DNA of 64,000 nucleotides from Hemerocallis citrina (GCA_017893485.1 CM030366.1:187843947-187907946); one strand, 5' to 3'. Shown: positions 34,176-46,149, numbered from the stretch's first letter. Notes: generated by a model from the sequence alone, not told the origin. Program-made: numbers and translations.

Positions 34176-35784
34176 GTTTTCTTCTCTTTTTTTTGGAGAG
34201 AAAATGAACGATTTAGGGTTATAAAAGGGGGCTTTTCTTTTTGTATTATTCTTTTGTTTCTTTTTCCTCTCCTCTTCACACCTAGCCTTCTGATGAAGGC
34301 AAATGAAAATACCTTGCATAGTATGTGATACTTGTCTAGGATGTACCCAAATTTTGTGTGATACTTGTCTAAGATGTACCCAAATTTTCATCGCGTAGCA
34401 TTATAGGTGTCCTCCCCCCCCCCCCCCCCCTCTTTTGGGTTAAATAGGCCCATTTGTAATTACTTCTAGATCTTATTCTAAGCCCTCTTTACTGTAATCT
34501 ACATTCATCTAATAGTACAATTATGTTCTCTGCCTCTCTCCCAAAATCATGAACTTAGCTAATATATTTAAACACTCTACGGAAAAATGATCCATTAACC
34601 TACTTGCTCATCATATTTATGTAGGTCAATCCAGATGTAGAAATTTGCCGTTCAAGTGAAACATTCAAATTTTATTTTTTAGGGACGACCACATCCATCA
34701 AGATCGATCGTATCGATTAAAGTCTGAAGAATATTACCTACAATAGTCTGATCAAATACCTCGTAGTTCAAGGGACCATTCCGTGAATCGTCGATATGCC
34801 AAGAAGTCGATTCACCCTGGTTATATGGGTCGAGAAACCTATAAGTTTAAGAGATGGGAGGGAAAGAATTCACCATTAATGAAAATTTAAATAGACTTGC
34901 CATCTACAATTGACCAACAACTGCTCTCAAACAAGCATTCTTTGTGTGCACATGCACTCCTATATAGCACTAAACTCGCCCCCTAATACTTGGCCTAAAA
35001 GAACCATTATTGTGACAACATTTTGCTTGCAGGATTTCACTTAAAGGGTCCAAGTACACGTGAGGGTTCTTCACAGAGTTTTCATTAAGAGGTAATTAAG
35101 AGGTAGATTGTGTTATTTGTATTGATCAGTCATATACTCATATTGCCTAACCCTTTGGTTTATGGATATGGTGCAATGTCTTCAAGTAGTGTGATCCTGA
35201 CCTCTCTGGTTGAAGCCCCCATAAAAATTCCTAGTCTCAATCCTCATATCATCAACAATGCCTTTGGAAAACTTGCAAAATCTTATTCCGTGATTCGCGA
35301 GAGTAGTTGAAAAAAGGTTTTGATGAAGACTTCTCTCTCTCATGAGAGGGAGGGAGCCTAAACGGTCAAAGTTGATTTGAGAGGTGTTACAAAATCTTAG
35401 CAAAAACATCATTTGAAAAGCCTAACAAGAGTTTAGCTACAAAAAATTGATTGATTGATTTTTTTGTGTGAATTTACCAAGTTTTCGGAACTAATTCCGA
35501 AGATAATCTACTTTCCAAACGAATTTTAGGGTGGACGAGTCCTGATAGGACGCAGTTCTCAACTACAGCCTCAGTTTAACACATTTTAACATAATAGTTT
35601 TTTATTAGGTCTTAGACTCTCTTAGCCCAAGTATATAATATACTGAGGCCAATCAAATAGGCAGCATTTGGGAACTACAACCTGTGAAGACTTGTCCACC
35701 CTATGAATTAGTTTGGAAAATGGGTCATCTTTGAAAATAGTTTCGAAAAGTGGATCAATTCAGGGAAAAATTCCAAAAGATTAA

Positions 35785-36039
35785 AGCCCTGTTTGGATAA
35801 AAAAGTAGGATATCTGTATATAATTTTTAAGTGAAGGTAGAGAAATGCAACATATAGGTTACATACTTGTACCTCCTGGCTTAAAAAAGAAATCTGATTG
35901 GATTGAAGTTTAGATATCTACCATAGCCAACGTTTTTTCTTAACTTTGATGTTAAAAAAAAAAAAGGTAGCATACCAAGTATGATCCAAAGTAAGTTACC
36001 TCCATTTACCTATACTATTCTCTATATCCAAACAACGCC
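35785..36039. mobile_element. Small MITE-like inverted-repeat element
   Basis: AGCCCTGTTTGGAT at the left end faces ATCCAAACAACGCCT at the right end, a TIR type common in Tourist and hAT-derived MITEs, and the two arms continue with weak similarity. I could not find a matching target duplication, so the superfamily is open. Confidence 0.4.
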
Positions 36040-36094
36040 TACCAGACGATACTACTTTAGGGGGTGTTTAGTACACATATTAGAGGGGGGATTA

Positions 36095-36121
36095 CCCCCC
36101 CCCCCCCCCCCCCCCCCCCCC
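36095..36121 (+). repeat. Poly-C tract, 27 bases
   Basis: An uninterrupted run of 27 C, preceded by GAGGGGGGATTA and followed by TCTCTC. Homopolymers like this are prone to assembly error, so the length should not be trusted without read support. Confidence 0.85.
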
Positions 36122-36849
36122 TCTCTCAGCTGGCAAACTATATACATATTTTGGAAAATAATACTCTATTTTTAGAAATGATAACATGCCACTTCAAATG
36201 TGTTACTCAGTTTTTCACCCTCTATGATTAGTCCACTCACAAAAAGTAGTTGGTCCCAACTATCCACTCTTCTATTATTTTTTTTAATGTAAAAATTTGC
36301 GTATGGATCAATTATGTGATAGAGTAACAAATAGAGTGACATGTTATCGTTTATCCTCTATTTTATAAGAAAAGATCTCGACTCAATTTCACATATAGGA
36401 CATTTTAAGAAAATATTTGCAAATATAGGACACCCTCCAAACTTTTTACAAAAATAGAACAGTTGGAAGTAATTTTCCAAGAAAGACCCTAACTTTGGAG
36501 ATATTTACATAGCATTAAAACTAAAAATTTACATATCTCACTACCCTATTTTAAAACTGGTTTTTTTCACAGAAAATAAAAGAATTAAGATTAAAAAATC
36601 TCTCAAAATTTAAATACAGATACATTGATAGAAGATTAACACAAAGAAAGCATGTAACTGATAGGAAAATATCAGAATATTTGTTAATAACAAGTTTTAT
36701 TAACAAAAAAACTACCTAAGAAAATACAAAAAAGAGATATCATACAAGGTATTAGATTATAGAAACAAAGAAGCAAGTTGGTATTACCAACACCTGCTAG
36801 CATATAAAATATTAGGCTAAGCATGGCTAATAAAGTAATAATATTAAAT

Positions 36850-38320
36850 TCAAATATAGGACCATAAATTTATATAATAAACATACAAGAGTTGGAAGAA
36901 TATTGCAATGGTCTTATGGTCCTGAGTTTGTAGTAACTATAAGAAAAAATTTAAAAATCGTAAATAAGAACATAAAAAAACTAGGTGGATATATAACCGA
37001 AGACACATAAGAAAAATTAGGCATAATGGAAGAAGGTATGAAGGAGTTAGAAGCTATAACAAAGCTTAATACAAATATTTTAGAAATAGAAGATTTAATG
37101 GCAAATCCCAATTCAGTGGAAGTAGAGAAAGCCTTAAAAAAATAAGATATAACGAATGAAGAAATAAAAATGGATCAAGATAAATAAAAGATTAAAGCAA
37201 AACCTACAAAAATTCAAATTGATATGTACGAAATCTTAAGGCCACCACCTAACAAAACACCTTATCACTTACCATGAAAATGGCAAAACACAAAAAACAA
37301 ATAAGTTAGAAAGTGACAAAGAAAAAGAAACCCCAAAATATGAACCTACAAAACACTACGAAAAAAGAATAGCAAGAAATGGAGAATGACTAGGTCTAGA
37401 CTGTGTAAAAGACGTAGATAGAACAATAGAAGAATGGTAAATGCCTCACTAATAGTAGGATTTAGGTAAAATCTTTCAGAAAACGCATTTGAGAAATTTA
37501 TAGAAGCAACCTTTATAAGTAGCAGCAAAATGGTGGAATGAACTAAAGGAAGGAGAAAGAAATACTATAAGAAAATCAAGACCAATCTATGATAAAGGAA
37601 CAGAAGAAACCTCGGCACAACGAACCCTAGGTCTGAAAGAATTAATTACAAATTACGAAATAGCAATAAGAACATAATTCAGTGTCTACGATAAAAAAGA
37701 AAAACACACTATATACAAAAAGAATCAAGCAAGATGGAGACTAAGTAATTTAGAAATATGCGACATGTGTTATTTTAACAACTATGCTTGTGAATTCCGA
37801 GATAATTTTCAAGATAGTTATTATACAAAAGAAGAACAGAGTCCAATCTTGGACTCATTCTTTCTAAAATTACCTGATCCATGGAGTATAAACATATATA
37901 GTGCATACATAGAAGAGAAAGTAAAACCAGAAGTAGATACTTTAGGGTATAGAACACAATTTGTAAAAGATTATAGGGATAAAGTGTGCCAAGTGCTAGA
38001 GCAACAATGAAATACTATAGAACATATAAACAAAGAATTTGTTGTGAAGATGCAAGACTGAATCATTGGGGTTGTAATAATAACTATAATTATACAAAGA
38101 ATAGTAAGCACAAATTCCAAAAATATAAACCAAAATATAGAAAATTTTTAAGAGATATAAAAAACTCGATAAAAGATACTTCAGAAGAATAAATAAAAAT
38201 AGACAATATCCGAAAAACCCAAAGAAATGTAATTGTTATATATATGGAGAAGTAGGACATATATTACCAAATTGCCTTAAGAGAGCGAAAAAAAGAAAAT
38301 GTAAAATACGTAGAAGAAAT
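36850..38320 (+). pseudogene. Caulimovirid coat protein region with degenerate zinc knuckle
   Basis: Broken frames read in order: a coiled-coil-like N-terminal part (VVTIRKNLKIVNKNIKKLGG near 36920), KIQIDMYEILRPPPNK near 37215, and AAKWWNELKEGERNTI near 37525. Then comes CDMCYFNNYACEFRDNF near 37765 with SPILDSFFLKLPDPW, and DTLGYRTQFVKDYRDKV near 37945, the conserved core of caulimovirid coat proteins. A CCHC knuckle follows near 38228 (CYIYGEVGHILPNC), with Tyr at the second Cys position. Stops occur throughout. The protein formed the virion capsid; this copy cannot. Confidence 0.8.
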
Positions 38321-38759
38321 TGAAGAAATGAATAACATAAATTATGAACCCATAGAATACGAGGAGGACTGGTCAGAAATTAGTGAAGATGAAGATATAA
38401 TGGTATTGGAAGAAGATAATGGAAGTAGTTAAGGTGAAACAGAAGAATGTGAAATAAATATAATGACAGAAATAACAGAAATAGGAGAACAATTAGAAAG
38501 AGAAGAAAACAATGAAGACGTAAGGGGAAGAATATGCTTTGACATATAAAAATACGATAAAATAAGAACAACCAAATTAGATATAAACCCAAAAGAGATA
38601 TTTAAACTACTATTATTCGAAAGGAAGAAGAATACCATCATAATAGTCAGGAATAATGAACAACCTACAAACATTGAACAAGCACAAGGAAAAACCATAA
38701 TCACATTAATAACCAAAAAAATAATAAGACGAGATGAAAAAAATAAGTAAGAAAACCTG

Positions 38760-39722
38760 AACAACATTAAGACACGTACATTTAGGAGCTGTGCAAATAA
38801 TAATAAAAGCTTATTTTAAGATAGGAATAAATACATCCCTGGAAATATACCTAATGGATGATATAATAATATCAAGTACACAAGATGCCTTAATAGGAAT
38901 AGTACAAGGAAACCTAATGTATTAAAAGATAAAATTTACAATAAAACCTAATTTCTCTATAAGTATGGCCGAAGAAAATAAGGACAAAAGTCTAGTCATG
39001 TACCACAGATTATCAGGAATAGATTTGATAGAGAAAAACAAAGTTATGAGTATACAAATAAGAAATATTTATGCTTTAACTAGTAAGGATGAAGTAAAAA
39101 ATAGGAATATGGATAATTTTAAAATAGAACCATTATTCAGCGAAATTATAAGATATAAACTAGCTAGAGAAAATCTTGAAATGACTATACCAAATTATAT
39201 AGAATTTGACTTTAATAAAGCAAAAGAAATTACAAATGAAAAAACACCACAAATAATGTTTCGAAAGAGACCACTATCAATAAGATTCAAACAACAAGCA
39301 TTGGAATTAATACCAATAATAAATATATTAGACAATCAAAATAATAACCAATTTTAAATAGAAATGGAATATTATGACAGTGAAAAATGGAATCAACAGA
39401 TAGCCCTGGTAAATACAGAAGCTACTAATTCACATGTTAAACAAACAAATCTAAAGACGACAGAATTAATACCATTAGAAAATCTATATTACTACCTAGA
39501 CTATTACGGTAATAGACATCCAATTGTACATAAAATAATACCGCCACTAAGGATAAATGGTAGAAATGAAATGCTATTACATTTACATGTAGATCCAGAA
39601 CATCATGTGAATAAAATGTTATTAGGAACGGACTTCCTTACATCAGTACAACCGTACTCAATTCCAGAATAAAAAATCACGATTACAGTAAACAATGAAA
39701 GTATAGTAATAAATAGAGTATT
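38760..39722 (+). pseudogene. Caulimovirid 30K-type movement protein region
   Basis: The phrase HLGAVQIIIKAYFKIGINTS near 38778 and DALIGIVQGNLMY near 38887 form the conserved core of caulimovirid movement proteins, which enlarge plasmodesmata for cell-to-cell spread. A 130-codon open piece from 38965 (SLVMYHRLSGIDLIEKNKV) and a 102-codon piece from 39364 (LENLYYYLDYYGNRHP, then MLLGTDFL) continue the domain and its C-terminal extension. The pieces are separated by stops at 38924, 39357 and 39670. It lies between the zinc knuckle and the protease. Confidence 0.8.
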
Positions 39723-39728
39723 GTGTAA

Positions 39729-40208
39729 ATGAATCCATTAAGAGCAACAAAAAACATATTATACATACTAACAGAATTTACCTACGAAGGATACAAATCA
39801 AGAAACTATCATAGTCTAATAGACACCGAAGCAGGCACTAGTCTATATCGCGAAAATATACTACCAAGATGGAAACAAGATGGATATAATAAAAACGCGA
39901 TAACCGAATTAACTGGGCAAACCGTCATACTTGATAGGTATCAACAAAATGTCAGTATATAAATAAAAAATTACGTACTAAAAATACCAATACTATACCA
40001 ATTTGATGATATGAATTATGATGTACTATTAGGAAATGACTTTTTCCAACAATATTATCCCATAATCAAATCACATAAATCCGTTATATTTACAACACCT
40101 TGTCAACACCAAGCAATAGCCATTAGAGTAACACAACCTTATTCTAGGACCGACTTGCCGCATATCAGAGTTTCTTCAACCCAGCGTGGTGAATATCAAT
40201 ATTTATAA
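39729..40208 (+). pseudogene. Caulimovirid aspartic protease, active site altered
   Basis: HSLIDTEAGTSLYREN near 39810 corresponds to the D-T-G-A active site of caulimovirid proteases, with Gly replaced by Glu. The second conserved block reads YDVLLGNDFFQQYYPIIKS near 40018. A stop at 39960 separates the two halves. The enzyme would have matured the viral polyprotein. Confidence 0.8.
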
Positions 40209-41608
40209 TAAGTCCAAGAAATAACTACAAAGAAATTTTACAAAAACAATTAGAAGATCTGTGCGGAGAGGACCCTTTAGCAAAATGGGAGTTAAGTAAA
40301 CGCACAACACATATAGAATCAATAGATAAGAACAAAATAGTAAAAATTAAACCTATAAGACACACTTCAACGGATTTAGAAGAGTTCAACATACATATAA
40401 AAGAACCAATAGAAAATAATTACATAAGAAACTAACAAAGTCCACATTCATCACCAACATTTTTAGTGAGAAAACATTTAGAAGAAAAAGAGGTAAATCT
40501 CGAATGGTAGTAAATTATAAAGAATTAAATAAAAATACTAGGAGATGTGGATATCCACTACTAGATATCCAGATACTACTTAACATAGTAAGAACAAGAA
40601 AAATGTATTCAAAATTTGACTGTAAATCTGGATTCTATCACATAAAACTAACATGAGTCTCAAAACAGTGAACAACATTTAGTACACCACAAGGGTTCTA
40701 TGAATGGAATGTATTACCATTCGGATATAAAAATAACCTAGGAGTATTTCAAGAATATATGGATAAAATTTTTGAAAAACACAATAATTTCATACTAGTA
40801 TATGTAGATGACATTCTAATAGGATTCGAAAATGAAGAGCAACATAAAGTCATTTACTAAAATTCATAGAAATAATAAAAAAATACCAGTATTATACTAT
40901 AAAAAAATGGAATTGTTCAAAACTAAGATAGAATTCTTAGGGAAAAAACTATCACAAGAAGGAATAGAACTACAGCCACATATAGCCAAAAAAATAAACA
41001 CATTTCGTAATGTCCTAAAAGAAAAAAAGAGAAGTATAAGCCATAATTGGAATACTAAATCAGGCAAGAGGATAAATACCAAATCTATCAGCAAAAACAA
41101 ATTGCTTACTACAAATATTAAAAAAGTTTAAGAAATGAGAATGGGCCCCAGCGGATGAAGAAAAACTTAAGATATTAAAACAACAAACTTCAGGATTAAA
41201 TAAGTTAAGATTACCTATTAAAGAATGCTCATGGATAATAGAAACAGATTCATTTAAAAATAATTGGGGAGCAAAATTAAAATTCGTTGAAATCGGTGAA
41301 AAAGAGGAAAGACTAGCCAGATACAGTAGTGGATCATTCACACAAACCCAACAAAATTACCACATAAATGAAAAAGAACTACTAGCAATACTAAAAGCTA
41401 TAAAAAAGTTTGAATTATTCACAATACAAAATTTACAGTAAGAACAGATAATACACAAGCAAAGAGTTTGATTAACAAAATAATAGATCCAACTATAGCA
41501 AATAAAAGATTGATAAGATGGTAAATGGAACTAGCAAATTATGACTTTACAATAGAAAACATAAAAGGAAAAGACAATATTTTAGCTGATTTTCTATCAA
41601 GAAATTAA
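40209..41608 (+). pseudogene. Caulimovirid reverse transcriptase and RNase H
   Basis: RT landmarks in order: RMVVNYKELNKNTRRCGYPL near 40503, YSKFDCKSGFYHIKL near 40607, TPQGFYEWNVLPFGYKN near 40685 and the catalytic VYVDDILIGF near 40801. RNase H follows: WIIETDSFKNNWGAKL near 41232, QQNYHINEKELLAILKAIKK near 41350, VRTDNTQAKSLINKII near 41440, and NIKGKDNILADFLSRN ending at 41608. Stops and frameshifts are frequent between blocks. These domains copied pregenomic RNA into DNA. Confidence 0.85.
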
Positions 41609-41626
41609 TTATTTTATTTGTTACAG

Positions 41627-42350
41627 AATGAAAACTAGACTTCAACAAATAGAACAGGATATAATTTGCCTCAAGGGAACTATGGAACAAATAAAATGAG
41701 CATTTAATCAATTACAACTACAAATATGCGGACTCCAAAGTTTGTTCTACCAGCATGTAAGCCAGCATGCAACTACAGAAAATATGATGGACAATACTAG
41801 CAAAAAATTGAGTGAGATGGGCGAACCTACTCATTCACTATAAGAACAAGCAATTACATCCTCAAATAATACCACATACAAAGAGACACTTCTCATTGAG
41901 AAATCTCCTACCAAAGTATCAAAGAAAATATTGTTTTTACAATGTATTGAAAAATTATGTCAAGTAACCGAGGTGAACCAGTTCATCAAAACAATATCAC
42001 GACAATATATGAACAAGACCATCATCCTACCAGGACCTAATCCAAGAACAATAAGGGCATTGTTCGAAAGAGGACTTATTCATTGCATCTGAAGAATTAG
42101 TCACTTGCCAAGAGAAATTTATAAAGCAGCCAATAATTATTTTGGCCTCACAAAGGCCTAAAAAATATATGTACAATGTATTCAGCAATCCCTGAGTATC
42201 TTGAAAACAATGAAGAGCTTCCAGCAGAACATGTTATAAAAATAGGAATGACTAACCAAGTGGTCTATGAAGCATCTAACATTGTACCATAAAGGCTGAG
42301 GAATTTGAAAAAATAATCCCAGAAAGAAGAGCAATAAAAAAATAATTCAG
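41627..42350 (+). pseudogene. Possible caulimovirid transactivator/viroplasmin-like frame
   Basis: The frame begins just after RNase H with a coiled-coil-like MKTRLQQIEQDIICLKGT, then LFLQCIEKLCQVTEVNQFI near 41935, GPNPRTIRALFERGLIHCI near 42030, and YKAANNYFGL near 42122. The position (last gene before the pregenomic promoter) and the block around YKAANNYFGL fit a transactivator of the caulimovirid inclusion-body type. I recognise it by place and loose resemblance only. Several stops interrupt it. Confidence 0.45.
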
Positions 42351-42639
42351 AAACATGTATTGCGAGCTAAAAGACATAAAACTAAGAGACAACAACATAT
42401 AGATCTATGACAGCCCAAACCCAAAGAAAATAATGATGCATAGTATAGCAAAAATAAAATAGCCACAAGATAAGAATGAGCTATTTCACAATTGGTACCA
42501 GATACTATCTACAAGAGCAATGACAATGATAAAACAGTCAGTTGGATACTACTGTAGCTTGATGAAGACAGAACATCAACACAAAATGTGGAGCACGTGA
42601 AGATTTCGGCCATGAGGAATCTCTTTTTCTAGAATAGTC

Positions 42640-42775
42640 CAAAATGTAATCAGAACAATTATTGCAGGCTGATGTAAGCACTTACGTATTTGTAGCAATT
42701 ATTGAACATATGATGTAAGCAGTGACGCATGAAAATTTGTTGTAAGCTGATCCCTTGGTCTATAAAAGGAAAAGC
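42640..42775 (+). promoter_or_regulatory. 35S-like pregenomic promoter of the endogenous pararetrovirus
   Basis: Two as-1-like sites, TGATGTAAGCACTTACG (42670-42686) and TGATGTAAGCAGTGACGCA (42711-42729), lie upstream of TATAAAAG (42761-42768). Spacing and sequence match caulimovirid full-length-RNA promoters, where such sites bind TGA-class bZIP factors. The motifs are well preserved compared with the coding region. Whether it fires in the host is unknown. Confidence 0.8.
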
Positions 42776-42846
42776 TAAGTAAGAGAGGGCATAACATCTA
42801 GAGCATCCATATGAGTTTGTAAAGAGAGTCTGTAAGAAGGGGAATC

Positions 42847-42852
42847 AATAAA
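42847..42852 (+). terminator. Poly(A) signal in the viral leader
   Basis: AATAAA lies about 80 bp after the TATA box. Caulimovirid RNAs carry the poly(A) signal shortly after the start site and skip it on the first pass. Confidence 0.65.
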
Positions 42853-43321
42853 GACTATCTTTCTTGTTAAGCTCTTGAAGAATATGAGGTATGAATAATT
42901 AGTATCTTACCCTCAGGAAGAGTTTTGTAAGGCTCTGCCTGAAGGATCTTGCAAAAAAAGACCCATTTATAACCCTCTATAGTTAAGCTGTACACCTAGT
43001 AGCAGAAAACGAGCTAGGTTGTGGTTGCCTGTATTGAAGTGGTACTAGTTGTTTCAGACGTATCTCTTGGATGAAGCTCTCTTGAAGATCATAGCAGTCC
43101 TGAGATGGGAGGAACGTAAAAGGAGCACTGAAATCGGGATGCATACCAGAGATATTTTATCTACTGGTAGTAACTGATTCAGAGCAGCTCAAAGAAGTTT
43201 AACTAGGTCGGAAGCATGATGGGTCTTTTTTTATTATTCTTAAGGTATCCTTAGAAATCTCTCCCTGCTCATGATTTTATACTTGTTGTTTTAAGTCACA
43301 AAAACGCTAAAAAAAAGAATA

Positions 43322-43692
43322 ATGGATAATAATAGTTTGAGTATTGCCTCAGAAATTTATGAATTAATGACTAACTATCAAGGAAGTGATAGAATGTTAG
43401 TTTTTGATGTTTATTATCCTCATAAAGTAGCAAGCATGAATGTTTTTATGAGTTCAAATTATTTTTCTTTAGTGTACAACGAGTAATAATTACAACAATA
43501 AATCAAATAAATCCTGGAGAAACTAGCAATATAAATATCCAAATAATTGATGATCTAACTTTTTATGGAAGATCTTTATTATTTTATGAAAATAGTGAAT
43601 TTGGTAGTTATTACATCTGGAGTCCTACAACAGCATATAGACAATTTCTAGAAGAAAATGAACACATTGAAGAAGGAAATAGACATATTTGA
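43322..43692 (+). pseudogene. Unassigned reading frame in the viral leader (about 125 codons, one frameshift)
   Basis: An ATG at 43322 opens 54 codons starting MDNNSLSIASEIYELM. One frameshift near 43470 leads into a second open stretch reading VIITTINQINPGETSNINI, then SEFGSYYIWSPTTAYRQFLE, ending at TGA 43690-43692. It lies between the viral poly(A) signal and the Met-tRNA primer site, where caulimovirid leaders normally hold only short frames. I recognise no family. It could be a small viral gene specific to this lineage or host sequence taken up. Composition resembles the viral part. Confidence 0.5.
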
Positions 43693-43811
43693 TATAGACA
43701 ATGCACATTATTTCGAAGAATTTTATTTTACAGAAAATTATCATCTTTGAAGTTTTTTGATACTCTGTTTAATTCTATTTTTCATGTGATTTCACGTTTT
43801 GCCACCTAAGT

Positions 43812-43824
43812 TGGTATTAGAGCC
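43812..43824 (+). other. Met-tRNA primer-binding site of the endogenous pararetrovirus
   Basis: TGGTATTAGAGCC differs by one base from TGGTATCAGAGCC, the site at which initiator tRNA-Met primes minus-strand DNA in caulimovirids. Confidence 0.75.
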
Positions 43825-43900
43825 TTATTTCTAAGTAAGTAACTTCTATATGGTTTTCTCAAAATATTTAGTACGATTTAAGTAGTTAAATAATTGGTTA

Positions 43901-45205
43901 GATAAGATAAATAGAAAATATTACAAAAACAGATTTTAAATTTGCAGAAAGATCACACATCCTATAGAAAAATCTATAGAATAGTAAGCATAAAATATTA
44001 ATTAAAATATGTCCCTTAGTTGCAAATATTTTGGCCATTGTTGTTTTTTTGCAAATATTTTCAGATTTAATCCTAAAAAAAACAATTAAGTCGAAAGATC
44101 TCTCAATTCCATTATCCATAAAACATTTAAGATTTCTCTGTCTAAGAGAGATATATATATTTTTATATGAAAGACCATTTCTACTACCATCGCCACCATC
44201 AACCACCGTTGTTGGTCCCACCACTACCGCCCCCATCACCACCACCGTTGTCGCCACCACCTCCATAGCTGCTCACCTCTTCCCTCCTTGCTTTCTCTCA
44301 CTTGGCTTGCTCATCATTATTAGAGTAATTTTGTAAAATTAATATGTGGGATTGGAATACTCGGAAATATAGTGTACTACACAAAATACAATAGAGTATT
44401 ATTACTATGAACTAGTAATTTAAACGATGCACACCTTGTTTTTTTAAGCTCCTACTCTCCACGAATTACCCTAGGGATATTAACATTTATTTGATATGAA
44501 TAACACTTTCTTAAATAATCATGGTATAAATAAATTTAAAGTTTGAGAATATTATGTGAACTGATTAAATAATTAAAAATAAATAATTAATATAACTTTC
44601 ACTTAAAAAATACTAGTATTTTTCACCTGCGATGTACGTTTTGATAAGAGTTTAAGGATTATCACGTGCGATTTACGTGTTAAGAAATAGTTTTGGAGTT
44701 GGATGTGCGTTGCACGTAATTGGTAAAAATATTTTGAAGAAAAAACTACAATTTGTACGTACAGTGCATGTGTTTATAGGTAGAATTTGAGTTGTAAGTA
44801 CAACATATGTGTATGTTTAGTGTTAAACAAATATTGTAAAATTGTTTTGCACGTGCGTTGCACGTTTTAAATAGGTGAGATTTTTTTATTTGTTTATTTT
44901 TGTTGTAATTAATGGGAGAGTTTGAGTTGCACGTGCAACGCACGGATTTGTATGTTGGCAATATTACAACTCCAACTCTCTGATTATAATATTAGAGACT
45001 AGATTTGCCCGTGGGCACGTGCCTATGGCACGTCTTCGGAACGATACAACACACGAAAAGCTCTGTAAACAGTAAAACAACAATTATGTAGTTCAAGTTT
45101 GAATTGTATGATAATAATTAGTTGTAAATAAAAGTCCATGTTTCTATTAGTATATGTCAAAAAATAATTATAAATAAGAGTGTAAAATCCAACTTCTTAG
45201 AATTT
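43901..45205. other. No gene seen; ACC-rich patch and GTTGCACGT repeats
   Basis: Around 44185-44275 an ACC/CCACC-rich stretch opens frames on both strands but is simple sequence. From 44630 to 45030 the motifs GTGCGTTGCACGT, TGCACGTGCAACGCACG and GATGTACGTTTT recur, several as self-complementary CACGTG-centred words. This resembles a family of degenerate plant repeats with GTGCGTTGCACG cores; I cannot name it. Confidence 0.45.
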
Positions 45206-45357
45206 TAAGAGTGCGTTTGGTACACTGTTTTGGAAATTTTTTGAGAAAAAAATGTTCTCAAAACGCGTTTGGTACCCTGTTCTCAACCGCATCTTTTCTG
45301 AAAAGATTCTTCCAGCTGTTTTCCCTCATCTTTGAGTGCGCTCGTGACTATTGGCTG

Positions 45358-45505
45358 CTTCCCCCATCTTCGATCCCCATCTGTTGAGGAAAAAAAACCC
45401 TAACCCCCTGCTGCTCCCCTCTCGTCTCTGCTTCCCCCATCTTCGATCCCCATCTGTTGAGCAAAAAAAACCCTAACCCCCTGCTGCTCCCCTCTCGTCT
45501 CTCCC
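45358..45505. repeat. 73-bp tandem duplication in the leader of the Myb/SANT gene
   Basis: CTTCCCCCATCTTCGATCCC, CCATCTGTTGAG and AACCCTAACCCCCTGCTGCT recur 73 bp apart with almost no change, so the duplication is recent. It lies in the probable 5' UTR of the gene at 46150. Confidence 0.85.
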
Positions 45506-46149
45506 CGGGTCGTCACCTCTCTCTCCATTAGATCAAATCGGCAGATCTGGAAAACCCTAACGCCCTCTTTCACTCCTTCTCACCCCGCACCCTCATTCGC
45601 TGCTCTCTTCGGGCCCCTCCTCACACCGCTCGGAGCTCGCTTCATGGTTGTAGAGACCAGATCTGCTTTTGCTAAAAGGTGTCTTCGAAATCGTAGCTCT
45701 CGAATCCGACGCCGGTCGGGGGAATCCGTCGGAGACAACTTCATCAGGTTCGGTAAGCAGGAATCGAGGGTATGTTTCTTATCTTTGCCCAATTTTTTGA
45801 TGCTGTTATGATAATTGGTCTATATTTGGGCACTTGCCTCATAAAAAAATTCCTATTTTAGGGTTAATTTGTCGGTCGTAGTGTAGATTTGAGGATTGGA
45901 AAAAAAATTTCTTTTTTTTGGGGGGGTTTGCTGTGATTTGAAAATGTCGGGTACTGATCTGTTGAACTGGGTGATTTCGAATGCTGATTCGGAGATCTTC
46001 CGTGCTGATCTTGAGTACTGTTTTTTTATTGGATAGAACACATCATCTACAATTTCTCTAGTAACCTCAAATTATAAGTGTATACTGTTTATGCTCACCA
46101 AAATAATGACTGTTATTTATTACTGATCGTTAAGGGAAAGGAGATTGAT

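Larger units (their letters stand above)
34181..36555. other. No gene seen; contains two poly-C tracts and a weak MITE
   Basis: No credible exon. The poly-C tract at 34414-34430 (17 C) and the one at 36095-36121 (27 C) are the main oddities. The rest is AT-rich spacer. Confidence 0.6.
36560..43900 (+). mobile_element. Endogenous caulimovirid (plant pararetrovirus), about one genome length, inactive
   Basis: An A-rich + strand block holds decayed coat protein, zinc knuckle, 30K-type movement protein, aspartic protease, RT and RNase H in that order, then a possible transactivator-like frame, a 35S-like promoter, a leader and a Met-tRNA primer site. No LTRs are present. Placement of coat protein before movement protein is reported for cavemoviruses and their relatives, and differs from petuviruses, badnaviruses and florendoviruses; lineage assignment is inference. 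The left end is near the start of the first large frame and the right end just past the primer site, so the circular genome appears to have been opened near that site. Tens of stops and frameshifts in every gene make it non-functional. Confidence 0.85.
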
